Shown piece after piece: positions 27,450 to 35,807 of a stretch of 64,000 nt of DNA; the stretch's first letter is position 1; every line of letters starts with the position of its first letter. The notes beneath the pieces were generated by a model. The model ran no database searches. It was not told where the DNA came from and was given only the letters and a program-made list of their open reading frames with translations. Source of the DNA: Citromicrobium bathyomarinum (lineage in GTDB: Bacteria > Pseudomonadota > Alphaproteobacteria > Sphingomonadales > Sphingomonadaceae). Location of the stretch: positions 248,001 to 312,000 of the forward strand of contig NZ_JAINWL010000002.1 in NCBI RefSeq assembly GCF_021021475.1, given 5' to 3'. Made by a program: the position numbers and the translations under genes.

Positions 27450-27713
27450 GGCGCTCGCAGGGCGGCGCGGCGAGGGGCGCGCAAGAGATGAGGCAATGGG
27501 GATTAGGTAATTGGGCCGATCGGTGCTACATAAGCCTCGCTGACGTCGAAATTTGCGACGGACTTCGGAATTTGCCTCGCCGCTTGCCCCTGCTTACCCG
27601 CCCGGGCCCCGGCGTAAACCAGACGACGTTTTCCTTTCATCGGACGATTTGACGCAAAACCCTGCGCGCAATTTCGCGCGAGGGGCATTCATTGTTCTTG
27701 AAAGGAACATCAC
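27450..27713 (+). other. Long upstream region and leader of cspA
   Basis: The 264 bp between the divergent EcfG promoter and cspA hold no ORF with coding character. Cold-shock genes often have a long structured 5' leader, and this stretch contains a short palindrome GCGCGCAATTTCGCGCG at about 27667-27683. It ends in GAAAGGAAC, the cspA ribosome-binding site. No transcription start can be fixed. Confidence 0.5.
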
Positions 27714-27926
27714 ATGGCCAAGACTGGCACCGTAAAATTCTTTAACAGCGACAAGGGCTTCGGCTTCATCCAGCCGGACGACGGCTCGGCCGACAGCTTC
27801 GTGCACATCACCGCCGTCCAGGCGGCCGGGATGCAGGGCCTCGATAAGGACCAGCGTCTCAACTACGAAGTCGAGCAGGGCCGTAATGGCAAGGAAAGCG
27901 CCGTGAACCTCTCGGCCGCCGACTGA
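27714..27926 (+). CDS. cspA: Cold-shock domain protein
   Basis: 70 residues, a single cold-shock domain. The RNA-binding motifs RNP1 (KGFGFI, about 14-19) and RNP2 (FVHI, about 30-33) are intact. Such proteins melt RNA structures at low temperature or during growth changes. A strong AAGGAAC ribosome-binding site precedes the ATG and a hairpin with a T-rich tail follows the stop. Whether it is cold-inducible cannot be told. Confidence 0.97.
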   Translation: MAKTGTVKFFNSDKGFGFIQPDDGSADSFVHITAVQAAGMQGLDKDQRLNYEVEQGRNGKESAVNLSAAD

Positions 27927-27934
27927 TCATCGCG

Positions 27935-27973
27935 AGGGCGTCGCTTCACACCGAAGCGGCGCCCTTTCTCTTT
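27935..27973 (+). terminator. Rho-independent terminator of cspA
   Basis: 13-bp stem with one G-U pair (27935-27947 with 27953-27965), loop ACACC, followed by TTCTCTTTC. Confidence 0.85.
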
Positions 27974-27999
27974 CAACACCCCCCGCCGGAGGACGCCCC

Positions 28000-28200
28000 A
28001 TGAGTCAGAGCTACGAATTCTATTGCGCCCGCGCGGACCAGGCCGCCGCCGCCGCGGACAAGGCCGAACTCGCCAATGTGCGCGACCGCGAACTGCGCGC
28101 CGAGAAGACCTGGCGCGGCCTTGCCGAACACGCCCGCGCCGTGGCCGAGGAACGCGCCAAGCTGGTGCGTGACAAGCAGGCGGAAGCCGACGCGGCCTGA
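28000..28200 (+). CDS. Small helical hypothetical protein
   Basis: 66 residues, highly charged and helical: FYCARADQAAAAADKAELANVRDRELRAEKTWRGLAEHAR. It is probably a coiled coil with no membrane segment or known domain. CGGAGGACGCCCC before the ATG is a good ribosome-binding site. It lies just behind the cspA terminator. The composition suggests a conserved small protein of this bacterial group, but that is inference. Confidence 0.75.
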   Translation: MSQSYEFYCARADQAAAAADKAELANVRDRELRAEKTWRGLAEHARAVAEERAKLVRDKQAEADAA

Positions 28201-28355
28201 GCCCGCTTTCCTACTCGCCCAAAATATGGCTTGTTCCGAGGGATGAGCCAGTGCCCACCATCCGTCCTTCTGTGCGCAGCTTTTGCCGTTCGGCATGATC
28301 CGCATGCGCCAGCCGGGCCTCCGCGCGTGGGCGGGAAGCGGCAATGGGCCGGGCG

Positions 28356-28381
28356 GGAACGCGCGCGCCCGGTTTTCCGTT
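28356..28381 (+). promoter_or_regulatory. EcfG-type promoter (17-nt spacer) of a DUF6491-like lipoprotein
   Basis: GGAAC at 28356-28360, a 17-nt spacer and CGTT at 28378-28381. The gene starts at 28425, about 37 nt after the expected start point. A GC hairpin covers the same bases, which lowers certainty. Confidence 0.5.
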
Positions 28382-28424
28382 TTCAGAGCATAACCGCGCT
28401 TACGCACCGCATAGGAGGTTCGTT

Positions 28425-28832
28425 ATGAACAATCCAATCGCCTGCTTGACGGCCCTGGCCGGGGCAACCGTCCTCGCATCCTGCGCACCCGTTCCCGAAC
28501 CCGCGAGCGCGCAAGGCGATGCTGCGGAGGAGACGCTTGCCGGCCTCGACACCAGCAATCAGTGCTTCTTCATGCGCAACGCGGATCGCTATTCCGAAGC
28601 GCCCGATGCCCCCAACGGGAATGAGCGGATCTTCGTGAAGACCCGCGCCAACGAGCGGTTCGTGCTCGAAACGCTGAGCAACTGCCGGGATATCGACTTT
28701 GCCTACGAAGTTGCGCTCGACAACCGCTTCGGGTCGAACCTGTGCACCGGGGATACCGCGAACCTGCTGGTCCCGTCGCCGAGCGGCACCGACAGCTGCA
28801 TGGTTCGCGTGATCGGCCGGATCGAGGATTAA
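28425..28832 (+). CDS. DUF6491-like lipoprotein
   Basis: 135 residues. The lipobox LASC gives a lipidated Cys at about 22. The mature part has CFFMRNADRY, ETLSNCRDIDFAYEVALDNRFGSNLC and a further Cys near the end, a pattern like DUF6491 proteins with four Cys that may form two disulfides. TAGGAGG before ATG 28425 is a strong ribosome-binding site. The function is unknown. A GGAAC-N17-CGTT element upstream suggests stress control together with its neighbours. Confidence 0.78.
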   Translation: MNNPIACLTALAGATVLASCAPVPEPASAQGDAAEETLAGLDTSNQCFFMRNADRYSEAPDAPNGNERIFVKTRANERFVLETLSNCRDIDFAYEVALDNRFGSNLCTGDTANLLVPSPSGTDSCMVRVIGRIED

Positions 28833-28881
28833 TCGGGTCTGGTGCGGGATTGCGGCCAGATGCCTCATTTTTGCCAAAATC

Positions 28882-28906
28882 GGAACATCGCGAGCCCAAG
28901 CCCGTT
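28882..28906 (+). promoter_or_regulatory. EcfG-type promoter of the fasciclin lipoprotein
   Basis: GGAAC at 28882-28886, exactly 16 nt, CGTT at 28903-28906. The predicted start near 28913 gives a leader of about 60 nt to the ATG at 28975. Confidence 0.75.
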
Positions 28907-28974
28907 GATGGGGAGAACGGAGCGGCCAACCGGTTGCGACGTGTCTACGAAGCCCCCAAAAGGACGATAACCCC

Positions 28975-29559
28975 ATGAACAAGCTAGCCCTAACGCTCGC
29001 CTCGGTCGCCGCGCTCTCGCTCGCCGCATGTGCCGAATCCGACACCGTCAACGATGACGCAGCGATGACCGATGACACCGCCGCCGACCAGATGGCGGTC
29101 GATGACGCGGCCAGCGGTACCATCGTCGAAGTCGCGCAGGCCGACCCGCAGCTTTCGACCCTGGTCGAAGCGGTAACCACGGCGGGCCTCGGTGAGACTC
29201 TGTCGAGCGGTGAATACACCGTGTTCGCACCGACCAACGCCGCCTTCGACAAGGTGCCGCAGGCGACTCGCGACGAACTGATGAGCGAAGCAGGCAAGGA
29301 AGACCTGACCAACATCCTCACCTATCATGTCGTCGAAGGGACGACCGATGCAGCCGCGCTGACCGCAGCGATCGAGGCCGCGGGTGAAGACGGTTACACG
29401 CTGACCACCGTCAATGGTGCAGAGCTTACCGCGATGATGGACGGCGACAATGTCGTGTTGCGCGATGCGGCGGGCAACACCGCAACCGTCACGATGACCG
29501 ATATCGACGCCTCGAACGGCGTGGTCCATGTGATCGATACCGTGCTGATGCCGCAGTAA
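28975..29559 (+). CDS. Fasciclin-domain lipoprotein
   Basis: 194 residues. The lipobox LSLAAC gives Cys19, then an acidic linker. A single fasciclin (FAS1) domain covers about 48-194, with H1 motif YTVFAPTNAAFDKVP, the central ILTYHVVEGT and H2 motif NGVVHVIDTVLMP. FAS1 domains mediate adhesion or protein contacts at cell surfaces. The gene has its own EcfG-type promoter and a terminator, so it is a single stress-type unit. Confidence 0.94.
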   Translation: MNKLALTLASVAALSLAACAESDTVNDDAAMTDDTAADQMAVDDAASGTIVEVAQADPQLSTLVEAVTTAGLGETLSSGEYTVFAPTNAAFDKVPQATRDELMSEAGKEDLTNILTYHVVEGTTDAAALTAAIEAAGEDGYTLTTVNGAELTAMMDGDNVVLRDAAGNTATVTMTDIDASNGVVHVIDTVLMPQ

Positions 29560-29583
29560 GCGCATCCGCACCTCTGAACGACG

Positions 29584-29612
29584 AAGGGCTCCCGGTTACG
29601 GGAGCCCTTTTC
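29584..29612. terminator. Bidirectional terminator
   Basis: 11-bp perfect stem AAGGGCTCCCG/CGGGAGCCCTT (29584-29594 with 29599-29609), loop GTTA, with TT on one side and AA on the other. It lies between the convergent fasciclin gene and the hypothetical gene at 29638. Confidence 0.85.
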
Positions 29613-29637
29613 GTGTGTGTAGCGGTGGCTTGTGCGA

Positions 29638-30162
29638 TCAGCGCGCAGCCGCGCTGGAGGTTTCCTGCACCACCGGGCGCGAGACATAGGTGATCGCCTG
29701 TCCTTGCGAAGGCTGGGCGACACGGGCGGGCCGGTCGAGCTCCAGCGGACGGCGCGGTGCCGGACGAGGCGGTGCCCGACGTGCATAGCTGCGCTGCTGG
29801 TCGATCGCGCGGCGCTGCTCGGCCTCCCACCGCAGGGACTCGGCCTGCGCAGCCTCGAAGTCGAATTCGCCTAGGTCGGCACCGGCTTCGCTATAGCCGA
29901 ACCGTGGAGCGAACCGATCCTGGCTGTACAGCCCGCGTTCGCGCAGTTCGGCGACCTCGTAGGTCTTTCCGTTCGCCTTCAGCGGGTAGTGATCTGCGGC
30001 GCCGAGGGCACGACGCTTGTCGTCGATCGCGATCGGTCCGGGGCCGGGCAGCGGCGTCTCGGCGTGGGTCTGGCGCGGGGTCGTATCAATCGCGGCACCG
30101 GCTACCGCACCGCCGATCGCGACTACCGCGACTGCTCCAACGATCCCGGGTAAGGCGCGCAT
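29638..30162 (-). CDS. Hypothetical membrane-anchored protein
   Basis: 174 residues. One N-terminal hydrophobic segment (GIVGAVAVVAIGGAVAGAAI, about 5-24) serves as anchor or signal. The rest is periplasmic and hydrophilic with an Arg/Pro-rich part (RRAPPRPAPRRPLELDRPAR). The segment KANGKTYEVAELRERGLYSQDRFAPRFGY has a folded look. ATG 30162 has an AGGGAG site 9 nt upstream; the longer open frame beyond is not supported. Family unknown. Confidence 0.75.
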   Translation of the reverse strand: MRALPGIVGAVAVVAIGGAVAGAAIDTTPRQTHAETPLPGPGPIAIDDKRRALGAADHYPLKANGKTYEVAELRERGLYSQDRFAPRFGYSEAGADLGEFDFEAAQAESLRWEAEQRRAIDQQRSYARRAPPRPAPRRPLELDRPARVAQPSQGQAITYVSRPVVQETSSAAAR

Positions 30163-30334
30163 CTTGCTGTACTCCCTGACAAATTCTGCGTCGAATCCCT
30201 TTGCCATCACAATCCGCAAGCGCCTTCTGGGGTTCCCGTAAGGTCTTGCGATCGCCCGCGCTTTCCGTTTCCTGCGGGGCAGGATAGATAACGCGCCTGT
30301 AACAAAGCACCCTCTCTCGCCGAAAGGAACCCCC

Positions 30335-30760
30335 ATGCGCCTGCTGGTTGTTGCCATTCCCCTGCTGCTCGCTGCGTGCCAGACCGAGAACGGAGCGCGT
30401 GCGCCCGGTACTTCGCCCGAAGGTTTCGACGCTATCGGCAAGAGTGAGACGATCCGCTTCACCGGCACCGAGCCTTTCTGGAGCGGCAAGGTGAGTGGGG
30501 AGAGCCTGACCTACAAGACGCCCGAGAATGCTGATGGCATCAGGTTTGCTGTCCGTCGGTTCAGCGGGCAGGGCGGGCTCGGCTTTTCCGGTACGCTCGA
30601 CGGGGCGGCGTTCGACATGACGGTAACGCCGGGTGCCTGCTCCGACGGGATGAGCGACCGGACCTATCCCTACACGGTGACGCTGAAGATCGGCGACGAC
30701 ACGCGCGAAGGCTGCGCGTGGACCGATGCGCAACCCTTCGAAGGCCCGGAGGCGCCCTAG
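30335..30760 (+). CDS. COG3650-like lipoprotein
   Basis: 141 residues. The lipobox LLLAAC gives Cys15. The mature domain has [12 protein letters not shown], then [27 protein letters not shown], the pattern of the COG3650 group of small envelope proteins with two conserved Cys. The role is unknown; some relatives have been linked to heavy-metal or envelope stress. AAAGGAAC precedes the ATG. It converges on the DUF962 gene and the two stops share CTAG (30757-30760). Confidence 0.82.
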   Translation: MRLLVVAIPLLLAACQTENGARAPGTSPEGFDAIGKSETIRFTGTEPFWSGKVSGESLTYKTPENADGIRFAVRRFSGQGGLGFSGTLDGAAFDMTVTPGACSDGMSDRTYPYTVTLKIGDDTREGCAWTDAQPFEGPEAP

Positions 30761-31101
30761 CCTTGCGGTCTGTTCACGCCTGCGCGATCGAGCTCCGGGC
30801 CGAGCCGCCCGGTGATCCACAGGAAGAACATCCGGAAATCGGCGATCAGGCTCCACAGCGGATAGGTGAAGGTCGCCGGGCGGTTCCGTTCGACCCGGAA
30901 ATGCGCGATCCAGGCAAAGAAATAGCCCGCCACGGGCAGCGCAAGCAGCAGCCACCAGTTGCGGCTCGCCAGCGCGACCACCGCCAGCGCGATGACCAGC
31001 GCGGTGCCGACATAGTGAAGCCGGCGCGTTGCCGGGCGGCTGTGTTCGCGCAGGTAGAAGGGCCAGAACTCCGCAAAAGTGGTGTAGGTGCGCACGCCCA
31101 T
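30757..31101 (-). CDS. DUF962 / Mpo1-like membrane protein
   Basis: 114 residues. [25 protein letters not shown] is the DUF962 signature. The yeast homologue Mpo1 is an Fe2+-dependent dioxygenase that shortens 2-hydroxy fatty acids. Two to three membrane segments follow at about 25-70, and the His-rich motifs (EHS, LHY, AHFRVE) are the likely metal ligands. ATG 31101 has a GAGGAGG site at good distance. The frame continues to 31206, but that part overlaps the promoter of the LOV kinase gene. Confidence 0.85.
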   Translation of the reverse strand: MGVRTYTTFAEFWPFYLREHSRPATRRLHYVGTALVIALAVVALASRNWWLLLALPVAGYFFAWIAHFRVERNRPATFTYPLWSLIADFRMFFLWITGRLGPELDRAGVNRPQG

Positions 31102-31178
31102 CAATGCCTCCTCGAGATGCTTCCGAACCATCGACGCGCGCAGATGCCCGAAAAAGGAATGCGCGCGAAGAAAATGCA

Positions 31179-31203
31179 GGAACGAGCGCGGAATATGCTC
31201 GTT
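31179..31203 (+). promoter_or_regulatory. EcfG-type promoter of the LOV kinase operon
   Basis: GGAAC at 31179-31183, 16 nt, CGTT at 31200-31203. The predicted start near 31210 gives a leader of about 50 nt before the ATG at 31259. Confidence 0.75.
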
Positions 31204-31258
31204 CAAGCGATCAATGTTAATAGCGCGCAGCCTTCGGGCACCAGCTTAACGGACACCT

Positions 31259-32335
31259 ATGGCCGACCGACCCGAAGTACATAGTCAGGCATCGCAACGC
31301 GATCCCAATGCCCGGCCGCGGCGCGACATGAAGGATGTCGGGCACGAGGACCGGTTCTCCGACACCTCGGGCGTGCTGTTCGAACAGGCGATGGCGCAGA
31401 CGCGGATGGCGGTGTGCCTGAGCGATCCGAACCTGCCCGATCAGCCGATCGTGTTCGCGAACCGCGCGTTCCGCCGGCTGACCGGTTACGACGAAGACGA
31501 AATTCTCGGCCGTAACTGCCGCTTCCTGCAAGGCCCCAAGACCGACCGCGCAGAGGTCAGCCGGGTCCGCGAGGCGATCGAGAACGAAGACGTGGTGGTG
31601 GTCGAACTGCTCAACTACCGCAAGGACGGCACCGAGTTCTGGAACGCGCTGCATCTGGGCCCGATCTACGATGCGCAGGGCAAGCTGCTCTACTTCTTCG
31701 GTAGCCAGTGGGACGTGTCGGACGTGCGCGCCGCGCGTGAGGAAGAGCGCCACGCCCGGGCGATGGCGCGCGAATTGTCGCACCGGATCAAGAACATGTT
31801 CTCGGTCATATCGGGCATCGTCAACGTGATGGGCCGGGTGCGCGGGGTGGAAGACACTACGTCGGAGATCAACAGCCGCATCCATGCGCTGGGCCGGGCC
31901 TACGAGACCACCCTCGACGAAGCATCGGTCGGGGTGATCGATCTTGGCCCTGCGGTGAAGGCGATCCTCGAGCCTTACGCGGTCGACGAGCGGGTGAAGT
32001 TTCTGGGTAACGGCGCACAGGTGCCATTTTCGGCCATGTCGCTGATCGGCCTTGTGCTTCATGAGCTGGCGGCCAATGCCACACGCTACGGCGCCTGGGC
32101 CGAGGGGTATGACGGGCAGGTGTCGGTCGACTGGCAGCGGCGCGATGGCAACGCGGTGCTGACCTGGATCGAAACCGGCGGAGCACCAATTTCCGGTGCG
32201 CCGGCGCATATTGGCACCGGAGCGACTATTATGAATCGTATGGTAGCTGCGGCGCGAGGCACGATTGAGAGAGAATGGAAGCCGGAGGGGCTGCACGCAG
32301 TCCTGACCGTGCCGATCGAAGGGGGCAATACGTGA
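31259..32335 (+). CDS. Blue-light LOV sensor histidine kinase (HWE/HisKA_2 type)
   Basis: 358 residues and soluble. The LOV domain (about 40-155) has GRNCRFLQG with the photoactive Cys87 that forms a flavin adduct in blue light. The kinase part has the H-box ELSHRIKNMFSVI (His175) and LVLHELAANATRYGA as N-box. The size and architecture match the short LOV kinases of Erythrobacter litoralis (EL346/EL368) and Caulobacter LovK, which modulate the general stress response. The stop overlaps the GTG start of a receiver gene (GTGA). An EcfG-type promoter upstream suggests that the sensor belongs to the regulon it may control. Confidence 0.95.
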   Translation: MADRPEVHSQASQRDPNARPRRDMKDVGHEDRFSDTSGVLFEQAMAQTRMAVCLSDPNLPDQPIVFANRAFRRLTGYDEDEILGRNCRFLQGPKTDRAEVSRVREAIENEDVVVVELLNYRKDGTEFWNALHLGPIYDAQGKLLYFFGSQWDVSDVRAAREEERHARAMARELSHRIKNMFSVISGIVNVMGRVRGVEDTTSEINSRIHALGRAYETTLDEASVGVIDLGPAVKAILEPYAVDERVKFLGNGAQVPFSAMSLIGLVLHELAANATRYGAWAEGYDGQVSVDWQRRDGNAVLTWIETGGAPISGAPAHIGTGATIMNRMVAAARGTIEREWKPEGLHAVLTVPIEGGNT

Positions 32336-32715
32336 TCGATGGATGCCGCATCCTGTTGCTGGATGACGAACCGCTGATCCTGATGGATCTCGAATTCGCG
32401 GCGGAAGACCGTGAATGCCGTCCGCTGACCGCGACCAATGTGCGCGAGGCGCTGGCGCATATAGAGGCGCAAGGCAGTGTCTCGTGCGCGGTGCTCGACG
32501 TGACGCTGCGCGATGGAGAAACCTGCATGCCGGTCGCACGCGAGCTGGAGCGGCGCGAGATCCCCTACATTCTGCACTCGGGCGACCTCAACCGGCAGGA
32601 AGGGACGCTTGCCGCGCTCAATGCGCGTTTGATTGCCAAGCCGGCTTGCTCCAGCAAGGTCGTCGATGCGGCGCTCGCACTCGCAGAGCCTGCGGCAACC
32701 CGCCAGGCATCCTGA
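32332..32715 (+). CDS. Single-domain response regulator (LovR-like)
   Basis: 127 residues, only a receiver domain. The acidic pocket is Asp11-Asp12, the phosphoacceptor is Asp56 (AVLDVTLRDG), the switch Ser is in LHSGD (about 83) and the conserved Lys is in AKPA (about 103). The GTG start overlaps the kinase stop by 4 bp, so both are coupled. Without an output domain it probably acts as a phosphate sink or partner of the LOV kinase, as LovR does for LovK in Caulobacter. Confidence 0.92.
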   Translation: MIDGCRILLLDDEPLILMDLEFAAEDRECRPLTATNVREALAHIEAQGSVSCAVLDVTLRDGETCMPVARELERREIPYILHSGDLNRQEGTLAALNARLIAKPACSSKVVDAALALAEPAATRQAS

Positions 32716-32721
32716 AGACTG

Positions 32722-32742
32722 CCCGGGCTAGAACAGCCCGGG
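32722..32742. terminator. Short hairpin between convergent genes
   Basis: 8-bp perfect stem CCCGGGCT/AGCCCGGG with loop AGAAC between the receiver gene stop and the S41 peptidase stop, overlapping the latter. It has no T-run, so function as terminator is uncertain. Confidence 0.4.
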
Positions 32743-34152
32743 AATGCGGTATTGGGCCGCGCTCGGCTCGGTCGGCCTGATCGCCTGATATTCGACCTGC
32801 TTGATCTGTCCGCGCTGGCTCTGGCCTGCCGCGCCAGCCTGACCGATGGCACTGCACGCTGCTCCGCGCAGGAAGCCTAGCGCCGCACCGGTCGAAGCTT
32901 CGTCGACCGAGCCCAACGGATCGAAGATGTCGTCCCCCGCTGCGCAGGTCTGCGGATAGACGCTCGCGAGGCCATTGTAATAATCCCCACCGCCGGCGGC
33001 ATTGACCGTGCGGAACGCGACCACGCGCAGGCGGTCGTCGCACTCGGCCTTGTCGCGCGCGATCTGGCCGACCGGCTTGCCATAGGTGTTGCTGCCGACC
33101 AGCGCGGTGTTGTTGCCCAGATAGGGAATGAACGCATTGCCGACCAGCTCGCTCGCCGATGCGGTCGAGCCGGTACCGATCAGCGCGACCTTGGTCGCAG
33201 CGATGGCCTGAGGCCGGGTTTCGAACAGTCTGGTCGCGTTGTTGCTGGAGAGCGAATCGCGGAAGATCGTGCGGCTGAATTGTTGGCCTACCTTGTCCGC
33301 GCCGAGCAGATCGCCGAGCGTTTCCGCCACCGAGACGAGCCCGCCGCCATTATAGCGGAAATCGAGGATCACCTCGCTGATACCCTGCTGGCGGAAACCG
33401 TCGATCGCCGCGCGCAACTGCGTACCTGCATCTTCGACGATGAAGGTGCGCAGGTTGATATAGCCGACCGGGGTGCCGCCATTGTCGATCACCTTCACAC
33501 CGTATCGGTCGGAGATCGGATCGAGCTCGTACTCGCTCTTGATCACGCTGACAGTCGCCTCGGTCTGGTCTGGCTGGCGGATCGTGAAGGTGCGGGTAAC
33601 GCCAGGGTTGCTGGACCCCAGCGCATCGCTGAATGCCTGCGGCCCGCCAGAGGCAAGCAGGCTGGCGGTGGAGGTACCGTTGACCGCCAAAATCTCGGTC
33701 CCACGATCGAAACCTTGCGCGAAGGCTGGCGCATTTTCGAACGCCTCCAACACGAACACCCTTCCCGCCGAGGTGTCGTAGGCCAGACGGATCCCGAAGC
33801 CTGCCGAGGCCCCCGAATTGATCAGCCGGGTCTCTTCCTCGATCGACGTGATGTAGGTGAATGAGCGGTCGCGGCCCAGTGCGCGGGCAGGGGCAACCAG
33901 CGCGTCGATATAGGATTGCACGGTCGGATAGGCCGCCGGGTTTACGCCGGTATCGAGCAGGTCGGGGAACAGGTAATAGGTGCGCAGCTGGTCGAGCACC
34001 CATGCCTTGCGGTTCTCGAGCGAGCAGGCCGAGGTCGCCGGGCTCGGTGTAGGCGTGCCTCCCGTCGCGGGCGACGAATTGCCCCCGCCACCTCCGCAGG
34101 CAACAAGCGTCCCGGCGAGTGCCAGTGCGAGCGAGGTGCGACCGATCGACAT
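32728..34152 (-). CDS. S41 family peptidase, lipoprotein
   Basis: 474 residues. The lipobox LVACG gives Cys19, followed by a Gly/Ser/Thr/Pro linker. A PDZ-like region lies at about 115-205, then the S41 catalytic core with FRYNGGG, the serine region GSTASASEL (about 328-336) and the lysine in TYGKPVG (Lys359). The C-terminal tail has several Cys. Tail-specific proteases of this family process periplasmic proteins. ATG 34152 follows GAGAGGAAAA. It converges on the LOV kinase/receiver unit. Confidence 0.92.
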   Translation of the reverse strand: MSIGRTSLALALAGTLVACGGGGGNSSPATGGTPTPSPATSACSLENRKAWVLDQLRTYYLFPDLLDTGVNPAAYPTVQSYIDALVAPARALGRDRSFTYITSIEEETRLINSGASAGFGIRLAYDTSAGRVFVLEAFENAPAFAQGFDRGTEILAVNGTSTASLLASGGPQAFSDALGSSNPGVTRTFTIRQPDQTEATVSVIKSEYELDPISDRYGVKVIDNGGTPVGYINLRTFIVEDAGTQLRAAIDGFRQQGISEVILDFRYNGGGLVSVAETLGDLLGADKVGQQFSRTIFRDSLSSNNATRLFETRPQAIAATKVALIGTGSTASASELVGNAFIPYLGNNTALVGSNTYGKPVGQIARDKAECDDRLRVVAFRTVNAAGGGDYYNGLASVYPQTCAAGDDIFDPLGSVDEASTGAALGFLRGAACSAIGQAGAAGQSQRGQIKQVEYQAIRPTEPSAAQYRIPGLF

Positions 34153-34326
34153 TGCTGATTTTCCTCTCAACTTCCCGTATCCACGGGATATTCCCCAGCG
34201 CCCTTGCTTGTCTATCTCGAAAAGCCCCGTGCGCGCGGTGCTCTTCACTAGCGAGCGAGCGCCGGGGCCTTACATCGATCGCCGCAAACGCCTACCCGGG
34301 GGGGAACAAAGGAGATTCACCGACCC

Positions 34327-34905
34327 ATGACCGACTGGCTTTCCGCAGTTCTGCCCTCGTCTTGCCCTGCCAATGCCAAGCTTGCGATCGCGCGATTCGC
34401 AAAGCGCGAGACGATCGGGCGCAACGGCTTTTCCCTCACCAGCCCCGCCTTCGGGCAAGGCGAGGAGCTCGACCCGTGCTTCACCGCGGATGAAGAAGAC
34501 GCGGTTGCGCCGCCGATGGAATGGACCGCGCCGCCCAAGGGCGCGGAGGAATTGGTTCTTGCGGTCGAGGATGCGAGCCAGGCCGATCCGACCTGCCACT
34601 GGCTGGTCTGGGGCCTGCCCGCGCAGCACGGCAAGCTGCTGGAGGGCGAGACCCCGCCGCGCACGGGTAAGAACGACCAGGGCAATTCCGAATGGCTGCT
34701 CCCCAAGGTCGATCCCGATGGCGCGCCGCACTGCTTCGTGTTCCAGCTGTTCGCGCTCGACCTGCCGATCGCGCTGATGCCCGGCGCGGGCAAGGCGGAG
34801 CTGTTTGCCGCGATGGAAGGCCATGTGATGGCTGCCTGCGTGCTCTCAGCGAGCTACAGCGGTTCGGATGAAGAGGATCTGGGCGACCTCGAAGACGACG
34901 CCTAG
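34327..34905 (+). CDS. YbhB/YbcL family (PEBP, Raf kinase inhibitor-like) protein
   Basis: 192 residues. The PEBP core is visible in FSLTSPAFGQGEEL, APPMEWTAPPKGAEELVLAVEDASQ, CHWLVWGLPA and the C-terminal half. Bacterial members bind phospholipid-like or other ligands, and their roles are mostly unknown. There is no signal peptide, so it is probably cytoplasmic. The acidic tail SGSDEEDLGDLEDDA is unusual. Its stop shares CTAG (34902-34905) with the convergent membrane-protein gene. Confidence 0.88.
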   Translation: MTDWLSAVLPSSCPANAKLAIARFAKRETIGRNGFSLTSPAFGQGEELDPCFTADEEDAVAPPMEWTAPPKGAEELVLAVEDASQADPTCHWLVWGLPAQHGKLLEGETPPRTGKNDQGNSEWLLPKVDPDGAPHCFVFQLFALDLPIALMPGAGKAELFAAMEGHVMAACVLSASYSGSDEEDLGDLEDDA

Positions 34906-35303
34906 ACCCGCTTCGCGAAGGGCCAGTCGATCACCCGGCTGGCCCACAACGCGGCCCAGATGATGACCGGCTGCGCGAACATGCGCGGGATGTGATAGCC
35001 GAGGCCGAGGCCGCCATCGGCGCTGGCGAGGTCTGTGATCATGTGCTGGACGTTCGCCGGCCATACGCACAGCGCGTAAAGCGCCAGCCCGATGCCTCCG
35101 GCCGCTCTCAGCGCAGGCGAGACGGGCTGCGCAAGCGCGATGGCGCCGAGGATTTCGGCAACTCCGGTGGCGAACACGACCGCCTCGGGCAGAGGCACGA
35201 AGCCGGGCATGATCGACAGGAAGGGGCCGGGCGCTGCAATGTGCAGGACGCCCGCCGCGAGGTAGGCCAGGGCGAGAAACCAGCGGGTTGCGGTACGTGC
35301 CAT
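34902..35303 (-). CDS. DoxX-like small membrane protein
   Basis: 133 residues with four predicted membrane segments. The pattern RWFLALAYLAAGVLHIAAPGPFL, then GVAEILGAIALAQPVSPALRAAGG, is that of the DoxX-like family. Function unknown; relatives are linked to redox or thiol metabolism. It lies 4 bp downstream of the cupin gene on the same strand, so the two probably form an operon. Confidence 0.83.
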   Translation of the reverse strand: MARTATRWFLALAYLAAGVLHIAAPGPFLSIMPGFVPLPEAVVFATGVAEILGAIALAQPVSPALRAAGGIGLALYALCVWPANVQHMITDLASADGGLGLGYHIPRMFAQPVIIWAALWASRVIDWPFAKRV

Positions 35304-35307
35304 CGCC

Positions 35308-35736
35308 TCAGGCCCTCTTCGGTGCCCAGCCGGGCGGTGCCAGTTCGAACCCGTCGAACTCGAACCCCGGCGCAACGACGCAGGAAACGAAGGCATAGCC
35401 GTGCGACCCGGGCAGCGGCATCGCCGCCTGCCACTGGCCCTGCGGAACCACTCCCTGCCACGCCGGCTCGTTGCTGTCGCCGAGCACGATCGTATCCACG
35501 GCAGCATCCCCGTCTTCCGCGATCCTGAGCGCGAGCGGATCGCCCGCGTGCCACAGCCACAGCTCGTCCGCATCGACACGGTGCCAGTGCGATGCCTGCC
35601 CCGCCTCCAGCAGGAAGAGGATCATCGTTGCGCTCGCCCGCCCATCCTTCTCGCCTGCGCGGAAGGTCTCGCGGTACCAGCCGCCTTCTGGATGGGGCTG
35701 GAGCCGATAGCGGTCGATCATATCGCGGGCGGTCAT
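35308..35736 (-). CDS. Cupin domain protein (DUF985 / Cupin_5)
   Basis: 142 residues. [13 protein letters not shown], then [30 protein letters not shown] and ECVV-like end [16 protein letters not shown] are diagnostic of DUF985 cupins. His-rich residues in [10 protein letters not shown] could bind a metal. The substrate is unknown; some relatives act on sugar derivatives. Two ATGs are adjacent (35739 and 35736); the second fits the GGAG site better. Confidence 0.87.
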   Translation of the reverse strand: MTARDMIDRYRLQPHPEGGWYRETFRAGEKDGRASATMILFLLEAGQASHWHRVDADELWLWHAGDPLALRIAEDGDAAVDTIVLGDSNEPAWQGVVPQGQWQAAMPLPGSHGYAFVSCVVAPGFEFDGFELAPPGWAPKRA

Positions 35737-35807
35737 CATGGCTCCGCATCTTCCTTTTTGCCGGTGCACCGGTATGCCTAGGCCGACAGAGACAGGGGAG
35801 TCACTAC

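Noticed and set aside
28349-28383. GC hairpin with T-run (CCGGGCG/CGCCCGG, TTTTCCGTTTT) as a terminator for the gene at 28000
   Set aside because: It lies 150 bp from the stop and the same bases form a GGAAC-N17-CGTT promoter; the promoter reading was kept at moderate confidence.
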